NCBI GenBank assembly: GCA_030838885.1
Contig: JAUZEU010000174.1
Span: 1 to 14,568, forward strand
Direction of reading: 5' to 3'
DNA: 14,568 nt
Origin: Bryobacterales bacterium
GTDB taxonomy: Bacteria; Acidobacteriota; Terriglobia; Bryobacterales; Bryobacteraceae
In this document: piece by piece, positions 1-7,332 of the stretch
Layout: every line of letters begins with the position of its first letter
How positions within the stretch are numbered: position 1 is the first letter of the stretch
Position numbers and translations under genes: made by a program
The notes under the pieces: model-generated
What the model was told of the DNA's origin: nothing
Seen by the model: the letters and a program-made list of their open reading frames with translations, nothing else
Databases searched by the model: none

Positions 1-648
1 GGAGTTCACGCGACCATTGCCGGAATCGCACTCGCGTTCATGATCCCCTCGCAGACCCGGCTTGACGCCGCCGAGTTCCTGGTTTACTGTCGCTCCACTC
101 TGGAGCAGTTCGAGCAGGCCCAACAAGCCCAGCCTTTCCTTATCTGTAATGAGGACCAGCAGGCCGCCGTTCACGCCCTCGAAGAAGCCTGCGAGAAAGT
201 GCAGCCCCCGTTGCATCGAATGGAATATGCTCTCCACCATTGGGTGACGTTCGCGATCATGCCGGTATTCGCCTTCGCCAACGCCGGCGTGGTGATCGAT
301 GGCAATTTCGCCCAAACTCTGACTCGCCCCATCACCCTGGGCGTTATCCTCGGTCTGTTTATCGGTAAGCCAATCGGAATCACTCTGGCTTCCTGGCTGG
401 CTGTCCGCAGCGGGTTGGCGTCACTCCCCGCCGGAGTGAACTGGAGCCACATCCACGGCGCGGGCTGGCTCGGCGGCATAGGCTTCACCATGTCCCTTTT
501 CGTAGCCAGCCTCGCCTTCGCCGACGAAGCCCACCTCACCATGGCAAAAGTGGGGATCTTCACGGCCTCTCTCTGCGCGGGTGTTATCGGTTCTCTCCTT
601 CTGTTGAATGCCACCCGCCAGCCGCGGGACACCGCACTCCTGGACTAA
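1..648 (+). CDS. nhaA: Na+/H+ antiporter NhaA, C-terminal part
   Basis: This is the 3' half of an inner-membrane sodium/proton antiporter that exports Na+ in exchange for protons. The reading frame is open from base 1, beginning with GVHATIAGIALAF, the NhaA helix that normally follows a glycine/serine. The gene therefore starts outside the window, and about 215 codons are visible. Later family landmarks are LFIGKPIGI (the lysine matches the functional Lys300 of E. coli NhaA) and GIGFTMSLFVASLAF. The hydrophilic stretch at residues 17-65 of the visible part is the variable loop between helices. The paired aspartates of the ion-binding site lie upstream and cannot be checked. A decayed gene pair follows immediately. 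Confidence 0.95.
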   Translation, partial: GVHATIAGIALAFMIPSQTRLDAAEFLVYCRSTLEQFEQAQQAQPFLICNEDQQAAVHALEEACEKVQPPLHRMEYALHHWVTFAIMPVFAFANAGVVIDGNFAQTLTRPITLGVILGLFIGKPIGITLASWLAVRSGLASLPAGVNWSHIHGAGWLGGIGFTMSLFVASLAFADEAHLTMAKVGIFTASLCAGVIGSLLLLNATRQPRDTALLD

Positions 649-661
649 ACGACCCCGACCC

Positions 662-817
662 GTTATAGAAGCCTATAAGAAGGACATTGACCGGACCCTG
701 ATCCGCGAGAATCTAAAACTCTCAGTAGATCAGCGCTTTCAAAAAGCCATGGCTCTCGCCCGCTTCGCAGAAGAACTCCGCCGCGCCGGACGCAAAGCCC
801 GCTCCGATAGCCACTGA
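662..817 (+). pseudogene. Remnant of a small helical protein paired with a nucleotidyltransferase
   Basis: The frame reads IEAYKKDIDRTLIRENLKL and then an amphipathic helical segment ending RFAEELRRAGRKARSDSH, about 50 residues. I recognise this as a short protein that commonly precedes a predicted nucleotidyltransferase gene, but I know no function for it. No ATG, GTG or TTG stands at the natural beginning: the codons there are GTT ATA GAA. The only in-frame ATG (608) lies inside nhaA and adds an unrelated-looking proline- and arginine-rich prefix. The start codon therefore appears lost. The stop TGA (815-817) overlaps the decayed start of the next gene, so the two were probably once coupled by an ATGA overlap. 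Confidence 0.6.
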
Positions 818-1278
818 CGGACTTCGACGCGCTTCTGACGGCACTGTTCGACAACGAAGTCTCCTTTATAGTCATCGGCGGGGCAGCCGCCATCGCCCAT
901 GGCTCAGCCCGTTTTAACCAGGACCTCGACATTGTCTAGTCGCGTTCACCCGCGAATCTTGACCGCTTAGTCGCCGCTCTGGCACTTTGCCACCCTTACC
1001 TCCGTGGTGTTCCCCCGGGTTTGCCGTTCGTTTGGGATCGTCTGACGCTGCAGCTGGGATTGAATTTCACCCTCGTCACATCGCTGGGGGATATCGATTT
1101 GCTGGGCGAAATTCCCGGGCGACGGAACGCATCGCGTCTGAAACACCCGGAGTTCAATGGCATTGGGCAGCAGATCTTCGTACGCTTTTGCCTACGCCTG
1201 CGACAATTGATTCGGGCCAAACGCGCGGCAGGACGGCCCAAAGATCACCGGCCCATCGTTCGGCCTGATCACCAGTGA
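814..1278 (+). pseudogene. Decayed nucleotidyltransferase-fold gene
   Basis: Frame 1 reads DFDALLTALFDNEVSFIVIG, then a GGAAAIAHGSARFNQDLDIV block typical of small predicted nucleotidyltransferases. In these the GG and the D-x-D pair form the nucleotide and metal site. A TAG at 937-939 interrupts the gene right after this motif. The same frame continues with family-like sequence (LRGVPPGLPFVWD, LGLNFTLVTSLGDIDLLGEI, and KRAAGRPKD near the end). The middle, about 1105-1185, is poorly conserved and may carry compensating frameshifts. The start position has CTG (814) where ATG would be expected, overlapping the upstream stop. The gene is inactive as read. Bases 1279-1410 hold no recognisable gene. 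Confidence 0.8.
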
Positions 1279-1410
1279 GGCAAATCACCGGGCGCTGATT
1301 CAGTTGGGAGTTCGCTTCACCCGTTAGATTTCGCTGCTCCAACTGGTTGTCTACCCGGGACCGTCGAGTTGTCTCGCAGTCCCGATTTTTTTGCCCGCCA
1401 GCCGCTTCCA

Positions 1411-1448
1411 TATGGTTAAATATTCATTGAGTTGAATAATAATTCATG
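1411..1448. promoter_or_regulatory. Tandem ARG boxes (ArgR operator) over the argF start
   Basis: Two 14-base cores match the ArgR consensus TGAATwwwwATTCA. TGGTTAAATATTCA at 1413-1426 matches 12 of 14 positions. TGAATAATAATTCA at 1433-1446 matches all of them and is a perfect interrupted palindrome. The cores are offset by 20 bases, about two helical turns, so the extended 18-bp boxes are 2 bp apart, as in classical paired ARG boxes. The second core ends on the A of the argF ATG. The stretch is strikingly AT-rich against its surroundings. Repression by arginine-bound ArgR, encoded two genes downstream, is inferred. Confidence 0.88.
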
Positions 1449-2399
1449 ACCGCAGCACCGCCGCACATCCAGAGAATCGCGCATCCCGACTTCACCCAGG
1501 ATCTGGACATTACGCGCGAAGAACTCCTCAATCTCCTCGATCTCGCAGCCGACGTGAAGCGTTCGCCCGAACTCTATCGCACCAGTCTTGCTGGTAAGTC
1601 GATCGCGCTGCTCTTCGAAAAGCCGTCGCTGCGCACCCGGATGACCTTCGAACTCGCCATCCAGCAGCTGGGCGGCTTCGCCATCCTGAATGAAGGCCCC
1701 ATCGGGTCCCGCGAACCTCTTAAAGATGTGGCTCGCAACCTGGATCGCTGGGTGAGCGGCATCGTGAGCCGGACTTACCTTCAGAAAACCGTCGATGACC
1801 TCGCGCGCTGGTCAAGTGTGCCTGTTATCAATGCGCTCAGTGATACCTGGCACCCCTGCCAGGCGCTTGCGGACATGCAAACCCTGCGCGAGCACTTCGG
1901 CTCTGTTCGCGGTTTGAAATTCGCCTTCGTCGGAGACGGCAATAACGTAGCCCAGTCGCTCATGCTGATCTGCGCCCGCCTCGGCATGGACTTTGCTCTG
2001 GCGAACCCACCGAATTACAACGCCAATGCGGATATCATCGCTCAGGCGAAGGGCATCGCTGCCGAGAACGGCAGCACCGTCACAGTAACTAACGATCCCG
2101 CTGAGGCCGCCCGCAATGCCCACGCGATTTATACCGACGTCTGGGCCAGCATGGGTGCGGAAAACGAAGCCGCGGAACGCCGCACCGCCTTCGCCGAATA
2201 CCAGGTGGATGAGGATCTCTTCGCACAAGCCCGGCCGAACGCTATCTTCATGCACTGTCTGCCGGCCAAGCGTGGTGAAGAAGTGACCGATGCGGTGATT
2301 GAATCGCCGCGCTCCGTCGTCTTCGATCAGGCCGAAAACCGCCTTCACGCCCAAAAAGCTCTGCTGCTCATGCTGCTTTACACGGGCCAAAACCAATGA
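1446..2399 (+). CDS. argF: Ornithine carbamoyltransferase
   Basis: This cytoplasmic enzyme makes citrulline from ornithine and carbamoyl phosphate, the sixth step of arginine synthesis. The 317 residues are a normal length. The carbamoyl-phosphate loop FEKPSLRTRMTFE (SLRTR at 61-65) and HPCQ (136-139) mark the N-terminal domain. TDVWASMG (230-237) and MHCLPAKRGEEVT (from 269) form the ornithine side; the SMG and HCLPA motifs separate it from aspartate carbamoyltransferase. ATG 1446 is used because no other start lies nearby. It has no clear Shine-Dalgarno sequence, and its first base belongs to the second ARG box, so the message may have a very short leader. The stop overlaps argH by 4 bases (ATGA), which indicates coupled translation. 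Confidence 0.95.
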   Translation: MTAAPPHIQRIAHPDFTQDLDITREELLNLLDLAADVKRSPELYRTSLAGKSIALLFEKPSLRTRMTFELAIQQLGGFAILNEGPIGSREPLKDVARNLDRWVSGIVSRTYLQKTVDDLARWSSVPVINALSDTWHPCQALADMQTLREHFGSVRGLKFAFVGDGNNVAQSLMLICARLGMDFALANPPNYNANADIIAQAKGIAAENGSTVTVTNDPAEAARNAHAIYTDVWASMGAENEAAERRTAFAEYQVDEDLFAQARPNAIFMHCLPAKRGEEVTDAVIESPRSVVFDQAENRLHAQKALLLMLLYTGQNQ

Positions 2400-3772
2400 A
2401 ACTCTGGGGTGGACGTTTTGAAACCGGCCCTTCAGAGATCTTTGAGCGCTTCTCGAACTCGCTCCATTTCGATCGGCGGCTGCTCGACGCGGATATACGT
2501 GGCTCGCAGGCCTTCGCCCGTTCTCTAACCCGCGCCGGCGTTCTGACCGAAGCCGAGTGCGCGACCATCCTCGAAGCCTTCGATTCCATCCGCGCCGACG
2601 CGGCCGATGCATCATTCTTTAACGGCGCCACTGATGAAGATGTCCACAGCTTCGTGATTGGCAAGCTGGGTGAGCGCGTCGGCGCCCTTGCCGGCAAAAT
2701 CCACACAGGGCGAAGCCGCAATGAGCAGGTGTCTCTCGATACCCGCCTCTGGCTCCGCGACGAATGCGACAACTCCCGAAGCCTGCTGAAGGGCCTGATG
2801 CAGTCACTGCTCGATCTCGCCGCTAAGTACCCGAACGCGGTGATCCCAGGCTATACCCACCTGCGCCGCGCCCAGCCGGTGCTCTGGCCCCACTACCTTC
2901 TGGCGTACTTCGAAATGTTCGCGCGCGACTATGAGCGTTTCGGCGAAGCCCGCCGCCGCACCAATGTGATGCCGCTCGGCTCCGGCGCGCTTGCAGGGAG
3001 CGGCTTCCCGCATGACCGCGAAGCTATCGCCCGCGACCTCGGTTTTGCGGAAGTCACCCGCAACAGCATGGACGTTTCAGCCGACCGCGACTTCGCGCTC
3101 GACTACCTGTACGCCGCCTCGGTCGCGATGATCCACCTGAGCCGTCTCGCGGAAGACTGGATCCTCTACTCCTCCGAAGAGTTCGGCTGGATCGAATTGG
3201 GCGATGGCGTCACCAGCGGCTCCAGCCTCATGCCCCAGAAGAAAAATCCGGATTCGCTCGAATTGATCCGTGGCAAATCGGGCAGGGTACTGGGCGCGCT
3301 AAACTCGCTGCTGTTCACTATGAAGGGCCTGCCCATGACCTACAACCGCGACATGCAGGAGGACAAAGAACCCCTCTTCGAAGCCGCTGATCAGGTGAAT
3401 GGCTGCCTCGAAATGGCCGCCATCGTAGCGGATTCTGTCGTCCTGAAAGAATCCGTGCCCTTCGCCGCCGCCGACGAAAGCTGGGTTGTGGCGACAGACC
3501 TCGCTGAAGCACTCGCCCGAAATGGGACACCTTTTCACTCCGCCCATCAGATCGTCGGCCGCCTGGTTCTCGAAAGCGTCAGGGCAGGGAAGACTCCGGG
3601 CGACTGGAATGCCGGGTCACTCGCGGCATTCGCCCCGGAATTCACGCCGGACGTAGCGCGATTGCTCGACCCCCGCGAAGGTATGAAAACACGCGAAATC
3701 ACCGGAGGCACGGGACCTGAGACAGTTTCGGCTGCTCTCGCCGCCGCACGCCTTCGACTCGCGAATCTATGA
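2396..3772 (+). CDS. argH: Argininosuccinate lyase
   Basis: This enzyme cleaves argininosuccinate to arginine and fumarate, the last step of arginine synthesis, in the cytoplasm. The 458 residues match the family length. MKLWGGRF opens the protein as is typical. HTGRSRNEQV (103-112) and GYTHLRRAQP (152-161, with the conserved Thr-His) form parts of the active site. GSSLMPQKKNPD (275-286) is the fumarase/aspartase superfamily signature on the mobile loop that carries the catalytic serine. GLPMTYNRDMQEDKEPLF (311-328) is also conserved. The gene starts inside the argF stop and ends inside the argR start, so the three are one transcription unit. argG, needed for the step between ArgF and ArgH, is not in this window. 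Confidence 0.97.
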   Translation: MKLWGGRFETGPSEIFERFSNSLHFDRRLLDADIRGSQAFARSLTRAGVLTEAECATILEAFDSIRADAADASFFNGATDEDVHSFVIGKLGERVGALAGKIHTGRSRNEQVSLDTRLWLRDECDNSRSLLKGLMQSLLDLAAKYPNAVIPGYTHLRRAQPVLWPHYLLAYFEMFARDYERFGEARRRTNVMPLGSGALAGSGFPHDREAIARDLGFAEVTRNSMDVSADRDFALDYLYAASVAMIHLSRLAEDWILYSSEEFGWIELGDGVTSGSSLMPQKKNPDSLELIRGKSGRVLGALNSLLFTMKGLPMTYNRDMQEDKEPLFEAADQVNGCLEMAAIVADSVVLKESVPFAAADESWVVATDLAEALARNGTPFHSAHQIVGRLVLESVRAGKTPGDWNAGSLAAFAPEFTPDVARLLDPREGMKTREITGGTGPETVSAALAAARLRLANL

Positions 3773-4203
3773 CGAAGAGCTTCCGGCAGGGTCAGATCCT
3801 GAAACTGATCCGCAGCCGGAGCATCTTCACCCAGGAAGAACTCGGCCGCGCTCTCAAAGAAGGGGGCATCGACGCAACCCAAGTGACCCTCTCACGCGAC
3901 ATGCGCGAACTGGGACTGGTAAAAACAACCGACGGCTACCGGGAACTCGAGCGCGAGACTCCGAACCTGCAATTCGCCACATTGGCTTCGGAATTTCTAC
4001 AGGATGTCCGCCAAGCCCAGAATCAGATCATCCTGAAGACTGCCCCTGGGCACGCCAGTTCCGTAGCAGTGGCCCTCGACAACGAAGTGTGGCCCGAAGT
4101 ACTCGGCACTATCGCCGGCGACGACACCATCCTGATCATCTGCCCCGACACCTCAACGGCCGGGGCCGTCAAGACCAAGCTCCTCCACCTTCTGGAATCG
4201 TGA
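3769..4203 (+). CDS. argR: Arginine repressor ArgR
   Basis: This is the DNA-binding transcription factor that senses arginine and binds ARG boxes as a hexamer. Of its 144 residues, 1-55 form the winged helix-turn-helix, with TQVTLSRDMRELGLVK (37-52) as the recognition region. Residues 80-144 form the arginine-binding oligomerisation domain, with GHASSVAVALD (94-104) and GTIAGDDT (113-120). In known ArgR proteins the paired aspartates of that last motif contact arginine. It starts in an ATGA overlap with argH. Since ARG boxes sit at the head of this operon, the gene probably represses its own synthesis together with argF and argH. A hairpin follows 27 bases after the stop. Confidence 0.95.
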   Translation: MTKSFRQGQILKLIRSRSIFTQEELGRALKEGGIDATQVTLSRDMRELGLVKTTDGYRELERETPNLQFATLASEFLQDVRQAQNQIILKTAPGHASSVAVALDNEVWPEVLGTIAGDDTILIICPDTSTAGAVKTKLLHLLES

Positions 4204-4230
4204 TGGAAGGGGCGGGGCTTAACAGTGACC

Positions 4231-4248
4231 GGGGGCACCGCTGCCCCC
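4231..4248. terminator. Hairpin between convergent argR and the KdgD-like gene
   Basis: GGGGGCA (4231-4237) pairs perfectly with TGCCCCC (4242-4248) around a CCGC loop. It lies between two convergent genes, 1 base before the stop of the minus-strand gene. The following run of T is only two long, so it is an imperfect intrinsic terminator, or a hairpin protecting 3' ends. Confidence 0.55.
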
Positions 4249-4249
4249 C

Positions 4250-5155
4250 TTAAACCCACTCCCGATAAATTCCCATCAACTCCCGCAAATCTTCCACATC
4301 CGCCGGTCGCGTATTCATCAGCGGCGGCCGCACCGGACCAGCTGTCATCCCCAGAATCTCCATGGCATCTTTCATCACCGAAACCTCGTACCCCTTCGCA
4401 CGCTCACGCAGCGCATACAGCGGATTCACGAATTTCGCCATGAGCGTATCCAGCCTCGCGAAGTCGCGTTTCACGCCCGCGTCCCCCAACTCAATCGAAA
4501 GCCGCGGCGCAACATTCGAAATGCTCGAAGTGAAAGCCTGCACGCCAACCGCGAAGTAGGTCGGCACGCAATCGTCGCCCAAGCCACCCAGCCATGCCAG
4601 CCTGTCGCCGTTGTAGTTCATGATGCGCTGATAAGCCCGGCCATTCCCCTGGCCGTCTTTCCACGCCGCCAGCGTCGGAACCCGGTCCGCCAGCCGTGAT
4701 ACCTGTTGGGGCGAGAACACACACCAGTCCCGGCTGTAAATCATCAGGGGCAAGGGAGTCGCCTTCCCGATGGTCTCATAGTATTGAAAAAGCCCTTCCT
4801 CGGGTGCGTGGCTGTAGTACGGAGGCAGTACCAGCACGCATTCCGCGCCCGCCCGCTCGACCCTGCGCGCAATGTCGCAGCCCAGCACCGTGTTATAGCC
4901 AGTACCTGCCACCACGGGCATGCGACCTTTTACCGCATCTACGGTAATCTTTACTACCTGCTCAATCTCCTCAGGAGTCATCGAGTACACTTCACCAGTG
5001 CCACCGGCGGCCACCATGGCGCAGAACGGATGCCGCGCCATCTGGTCCACATTCTCTGCAAGCGCATCGAGGTTGAGGGAAAGGTCGCGGTGGAAGGGTG
5101 TTACAGGGAATCCGAACACACCTTTCAGGTTGGCGGCAAACTGTCGCGGGGTCAT
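4250..5155 (-). CDS. 5-dehydro-4-deoxyglucarate dehydratase-like protein (DHDPS family)
   Basis: This class I aldolase-type enzyme belongs to the dihydrodipicolinate synthase superfamily. The closest match I recognise is KdgD, which converts 5-dehydro-4-deoxy-D-glucarate to 2,5-dioxopentanoate with loss of water and CO2 in glucarate/galactarate breakdown. Visible marks are FPVTPF (16-21), AAGGTGE (49-55), the catalytic tyrosine in MIYSRD (Tyr140), the Schiff-base lysine in WKDGQGN (Lys166), and the KdgD-like tail KGYEVSVMKDA and AGPVRPPL (272-279). The ATG at 5155 follows AAGGTGAGG; the frame stays open a further 26 codons upstream but without family sequence. It has 301 residues, normal for KdgD. 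No other sugar-acid genes lie nearby, so the exact substrate is open. Confidence 0.82.
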   Translation of the reverse strand: MTPRQFAANLKGVFGFPVTPFHRDLSLNLDALAENVDQMARHPFCAMVAAGGTGEVYSMTPEEIEQVVKITVDAVKGRMPVVAGTGYNTVLGCDIARRVERAGAECVLVLPPYYSHAPEEGLFQYYETIGKATPLPLMIYSRDWCVFSPQQVSRLADRVPTLAAWKDGQGNGRAYQRIMNYNGDRLAWLGGLGDDCVPTYFAVGVQAFTSSISNVAPRLSIELGDAGVKRDFARLDTLMAKFVNPLYALRERAKGYEVSVMKDAMEILGMTAGPVRPPLMNTRPADVEDLRELMGIYREWV

Positions 5156-5225
5156 CCTCACCTTTGTATCATGCGAAGAAATAATTTCCTGAGAATAAGG
5201 CCTGCTGGTTGCACTAATTCTGCAT

Positions 5226-5564
5226 ATGCTCACGAGCCAGCTAAATCATCATTTGTTGTACCTCGCCTGGAAGCTGAGTTCTGCTGATGCGGGTTCGGTG
5301 GCAAACACCAAAGCCCGTCTGGTCGGAGGCGAGGGCCAGCATCTTTACCAACTGCGGGCGTGGGCAATCGCGAACGGCCAGGCAAGCGCATTGCTGGTAC
5401 CCGAGGCTCCGCTGGAGCAGATAGCAGAAGCGATCTGGGCGTCCGACACCCAGCCCATGCTTACCCGCTGGGTCGCAAGCCGACGTGCCTGTTCTGCTGC
5501 CACCCGCGAAATCGAGGCGAATCGCAAGGAAGAAATAGCTCATTCCGCCGTGATAGCGGCCTAA
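5226..5564 (+). CDS. Hypothetical small protein
   Basis: I do not recognise this 112-residue frame. It is soluble and mostly helical in character, has no signal peptide or membrane segment, and is alanine-rich towards the end (residues 87-112). Three points favour a real gene: its codon use is like that of the neighbours; it fills the gap between the divergent KdgD-like gene and the anti-sigma gene; and its TAA (5562-5564) overlaps the anti-sigma TAG on the other strand by two bases. Against it, no Shine-Dalgarno sequence precedes ATG 5226. It could equally be a chance frame. Confidence 0.5.
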   Translation: MLTSQLNHHLLYLAWKLSSADAGSVANTKARLVGGEGQHLYQLRAWAIANGQASALLVPEAPLEQIAEAIWASDTQPMLTRWVASRRACSAATREIEANRKEEIAHSAVIAA

Positions 5565-6286
5565 AGAACGCTGACGGCCCGCTCTGCAATCTGGCGGCAC
5601 TCGTCCAGTTCCCCTGTGGTTACTACCACGGCCGAATACCCTGCACGCTCAGCCGAAGCCATCCGCTCCACCCCAAAATCCGCCGAAGCAACCGGCCACC
5701 AACCGTCCGTCCCACGACGGACATACAAGGAAATTTCCCGCGCGCCATCCGTGTAAACCAGATGGAGTGCCGCCCGCCCTTCCAGCCTACAAGTCTTTGC
5801 GTGAACCAGCCGGTATCCCGCAGGTGCGAGCGCCAGCGTAGTAGCTCCAGTCAATCCAAACCGCTCCGCCAGAATTCCCACCTCGGCCGGCTCCGAACGC
5901 CATCGGCGAGGCTGGTGCTCCATCACTTCGAGCCGGTGGTCCCGCGCGGCATCGACAAACAGCTTCCCAGGCTCCTGCCTGACAACCAGTGGCTTACCGA
6001 AAATCAGCGCCACCAACATCGCAGCGGCAACACCACCCGTCGCCAGCCAGCGCCGATGCCGTTCCGACGCGATCCGCCGCAAGACTATCTCCTCAGTTCG
6101 CGCCGTAGCGGGCTCTTCCTGTAACAGCGCCTTCCGAATCCGGGCATCCAGCGAGGCGTCCTCCCCTAACGAGTGCGCACATTCCGCACATTCCTCAAGA
6201 TGCACCCGGACCTGAGCACTCAGGGACTCCTCCAGTTCTCCGGAAAGCCAACGCGGCGCGATCTCCTGGACCTCACTGCAATTCAT
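5561..6286 (-). CDS. Membrane anti-sigma factor with zinc-finger-like motif
   Basis: This is the predicted partner that holds the adjacent ECF sigma factor inactive at the membrane. The N-terminal cytoplasmic part has Cys3 and H-x3-C-x2-C (His29, Cys33, Cys36), the pattern of zinc-binding anti-sigma (ZAS) domains. One transmembrane helix lies at about 81-102, followed by an envelope domain of about 140 residues that I do not recognise, containing a few cysteines. The start at 6286 gives an ATGA overlap with the sigma gene and follows GGAAAGG at a suitable distance. An ATG 18 bases upstream (6304) is possible but would overlap more. Co-translation with its sigma factor is typical of such pairs. 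Confidence 0.85.
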   Translation of the reverse strand: MNCSEVQEIAPRWLSGELEESLSAQVRVHLEECAECAHSLGEDASLDARIRKALLQEEPATARTEEIVLRRIASERHRRWLATGGVAAAMLVALIFGKPLVVRQEPGKLFVDAARDHRLEVMEHQPRRWRSEPAEVGILAERFGLTGATTLALAPAGYRLVHAKTCRLEGRAALHLVYTDGAREISLYVRRGTDGWWPVASADFGVERMASAERAGYSAVVVTTGELDECRQIAERAVSVL

Positions 6287-6783
6287 CGGCTGCCTTTCCC
6301 CCATCCCGCCGTCGCCGCAATTTCACAAGCCCCCAACTTTTCCCGCATCGCCTGCCGCGCTCTGCTCAACCGGGACATCACCGTCCCGATCGGCACGGCC
6401 AATATCTCAGCGATCTCCCGGCACGTAAACCCTTCCACCACAGCCAGCACAATCACGGCCCGCTGCTCCGACGGCAACTGATCCAGCGCCTGGCTGATCT
6501 CCACCGCCTCAAGCGCGCTCTCCACAGTTCGGGGCGAGGGCATCACGATCAGCTTCGTTTTACGCGCCCATCCATACCAGCAATTCACAACGATTCGGAA
6601 AAGCCACGCCCGCGCATTCGTTTCCGGCTGAAACTGGTCGAAGCTCCGCCAGGCTTTCAACAAAGCCTCCTGTACAAGATCTTCCGCGGTAGCGGAATCG
6701 CCCGTCAGGCGCCGGGCGAACCGGAGCAGACCACGCGTATATGACAACGCAACCCGCTCGAATTCGTCCTGACGGCTGGGCAC
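6283..6783 (-). CDS. ECF-type RNA polymerase sigma factor
   Basis: This sigma-70 family group 4 (RpoE-like) factor redirects RNA polymerase to stress promoters. Its 166 residues contain region 2 (about 10-75, with DLVQEALLKAWRSF at 35-48 and RAWLFRIVVN at 58-67) and region 4 (about 95-150, with LPSEQRAVIVL and the helix-turn-helix FTCREIAEILAVPIGTVMSR). The start is GTG at 6783: the preceding in-frame stop is that of the peroxiredoxin gene and no ATG lies between. No strong ribosome site is visible, so translation may depend on the upstream gene, which ends 12 bases before. The anti-sigma gene follows with a 4-base overlap. Confidence 0.93.
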   Translation of the reverse strand: MPSRQDEFERVALSYTRGLLRFARRLTGDSATAEDLVQEALLKAWRSFDQFQPETNARAWLFRIVVNCWYGWARKTKLIVMPSPRTVESALEAVEISQALDQLPSEQRAVIVLAVVEGFTCREIAEILAVPIGTVMSRLSRARQAMREKLGACEIAATAGWGKGSR

Positions 6784-6795
6784 CTGATAAGAATT

Positions 6796-7332
6796 TTACT
6801 CGGCTTTTTGGAGGGTGGTCAGCGCTTCCAGCACTTCCTGGCTGTGCGGGTTCGGGCTGACCTTCAGATAGACCTTACGGATCACACCCTTCGGGTCGAT
6901 CACGAAAGTATTACGCGCGGCCACAGCACCGTTCGCAGCGAGCGAGCCATAAGAGCCGATCATCTCCTTGCCCGGGTCGGCAAGCAGCTTAAACGTGAGG
7001 CTTTCTTTAGTGCAGAACTGCTGGTGGGAATCGACCGTGTCGGCACTGACGCCCAGAATCGCGGCCTTTTTCGCAGTATATTGGGGCAGATCGCGTTCAA
7101 AGTTGTGGGCTTCGATCGTGCAGCCCTGTGTCATGTCCTTCGGGTAAAAATACAGTACAACCCATTGGCCACGGAAGTCCTTCAGGCTGACGGTTTTGCC
7201 TTCCTGGGACTGAAGAGTGAAATCGGGAGCGTTGCTGCCTTCGGCGGGCACTTCGGCCGCGCGAGCCACTTGAGGTGAGACGGCCAGGAAAAGGGCAAAA
7301 GCGGGAACGGCGAGGGAAAATAGTTTTCTCAT
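6796..7332 (-). CDS. Secreted PrxQ/BCP-type peroxiredoxin
   Basis: This thiol peroxidase reduces hydrogen peroxide and organic peroxides. It has 178 residues with a signal peptide (about 1-25, hydrophobic core LAVPAFALFLAV, ending ARA-AE), so it acts outside the cytoplasm, unlike most BCP proteins. The thioredoxin fold carries YPKDMTQGCTIE, with peroxidatic Cys71. The usual resolving cysteine five residues later is absent (His76). A second cysteine, Cys107 in HQQFCTKE, lies 36 residues on, the same interval as in the PrxQ subtype that forms an intramolecular Cys-Cys bond through the third helix. It precedes the ECF sigma gene by 12 bases, which ties the sigma/anti-sigma pair to peroxide or thiol stress. 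Confidence 0.9.
   Translation of the reverse strand: MRKLFSLAVPAFALFLAVSPQVARAAEVPAEGSNAPDFTLQSQEGKTVSLKDFRGQWVVLYFYPKDMTQGCTIEAHNFERDLPQYTAKKAAILGVSADTVDSHQQFCTKESLTFKLLADPGKEMIGSYGSLAANGAVAARNTFVIDPKGVIRKVYLKVSPNPHSQEVLEALTTLQKAE

Noticed and set aside
608..661. ATG 608 as true start of the small helical protein
   Set aside because: It lies within nhaA and would add a Pro/Arg-rich prefix unlike the rest of the protein; better explained as a chance in-frame ATG.
1812..2615. Long open frame antisense to argF and argH
   Set aside because: The sense strand encodes two clear enzymes; the antisense frame is rich in Arg and Gly with no family sequence, as expected from GC-rich shadow frames.
5360..6124. 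254-codon plus-strand frame over the anti-sigma gene
   Set aside because: Low-complexity Arg/Ser/Pro-rich translation opposite a well-supported anti-sigma gene and overlapping another frame.
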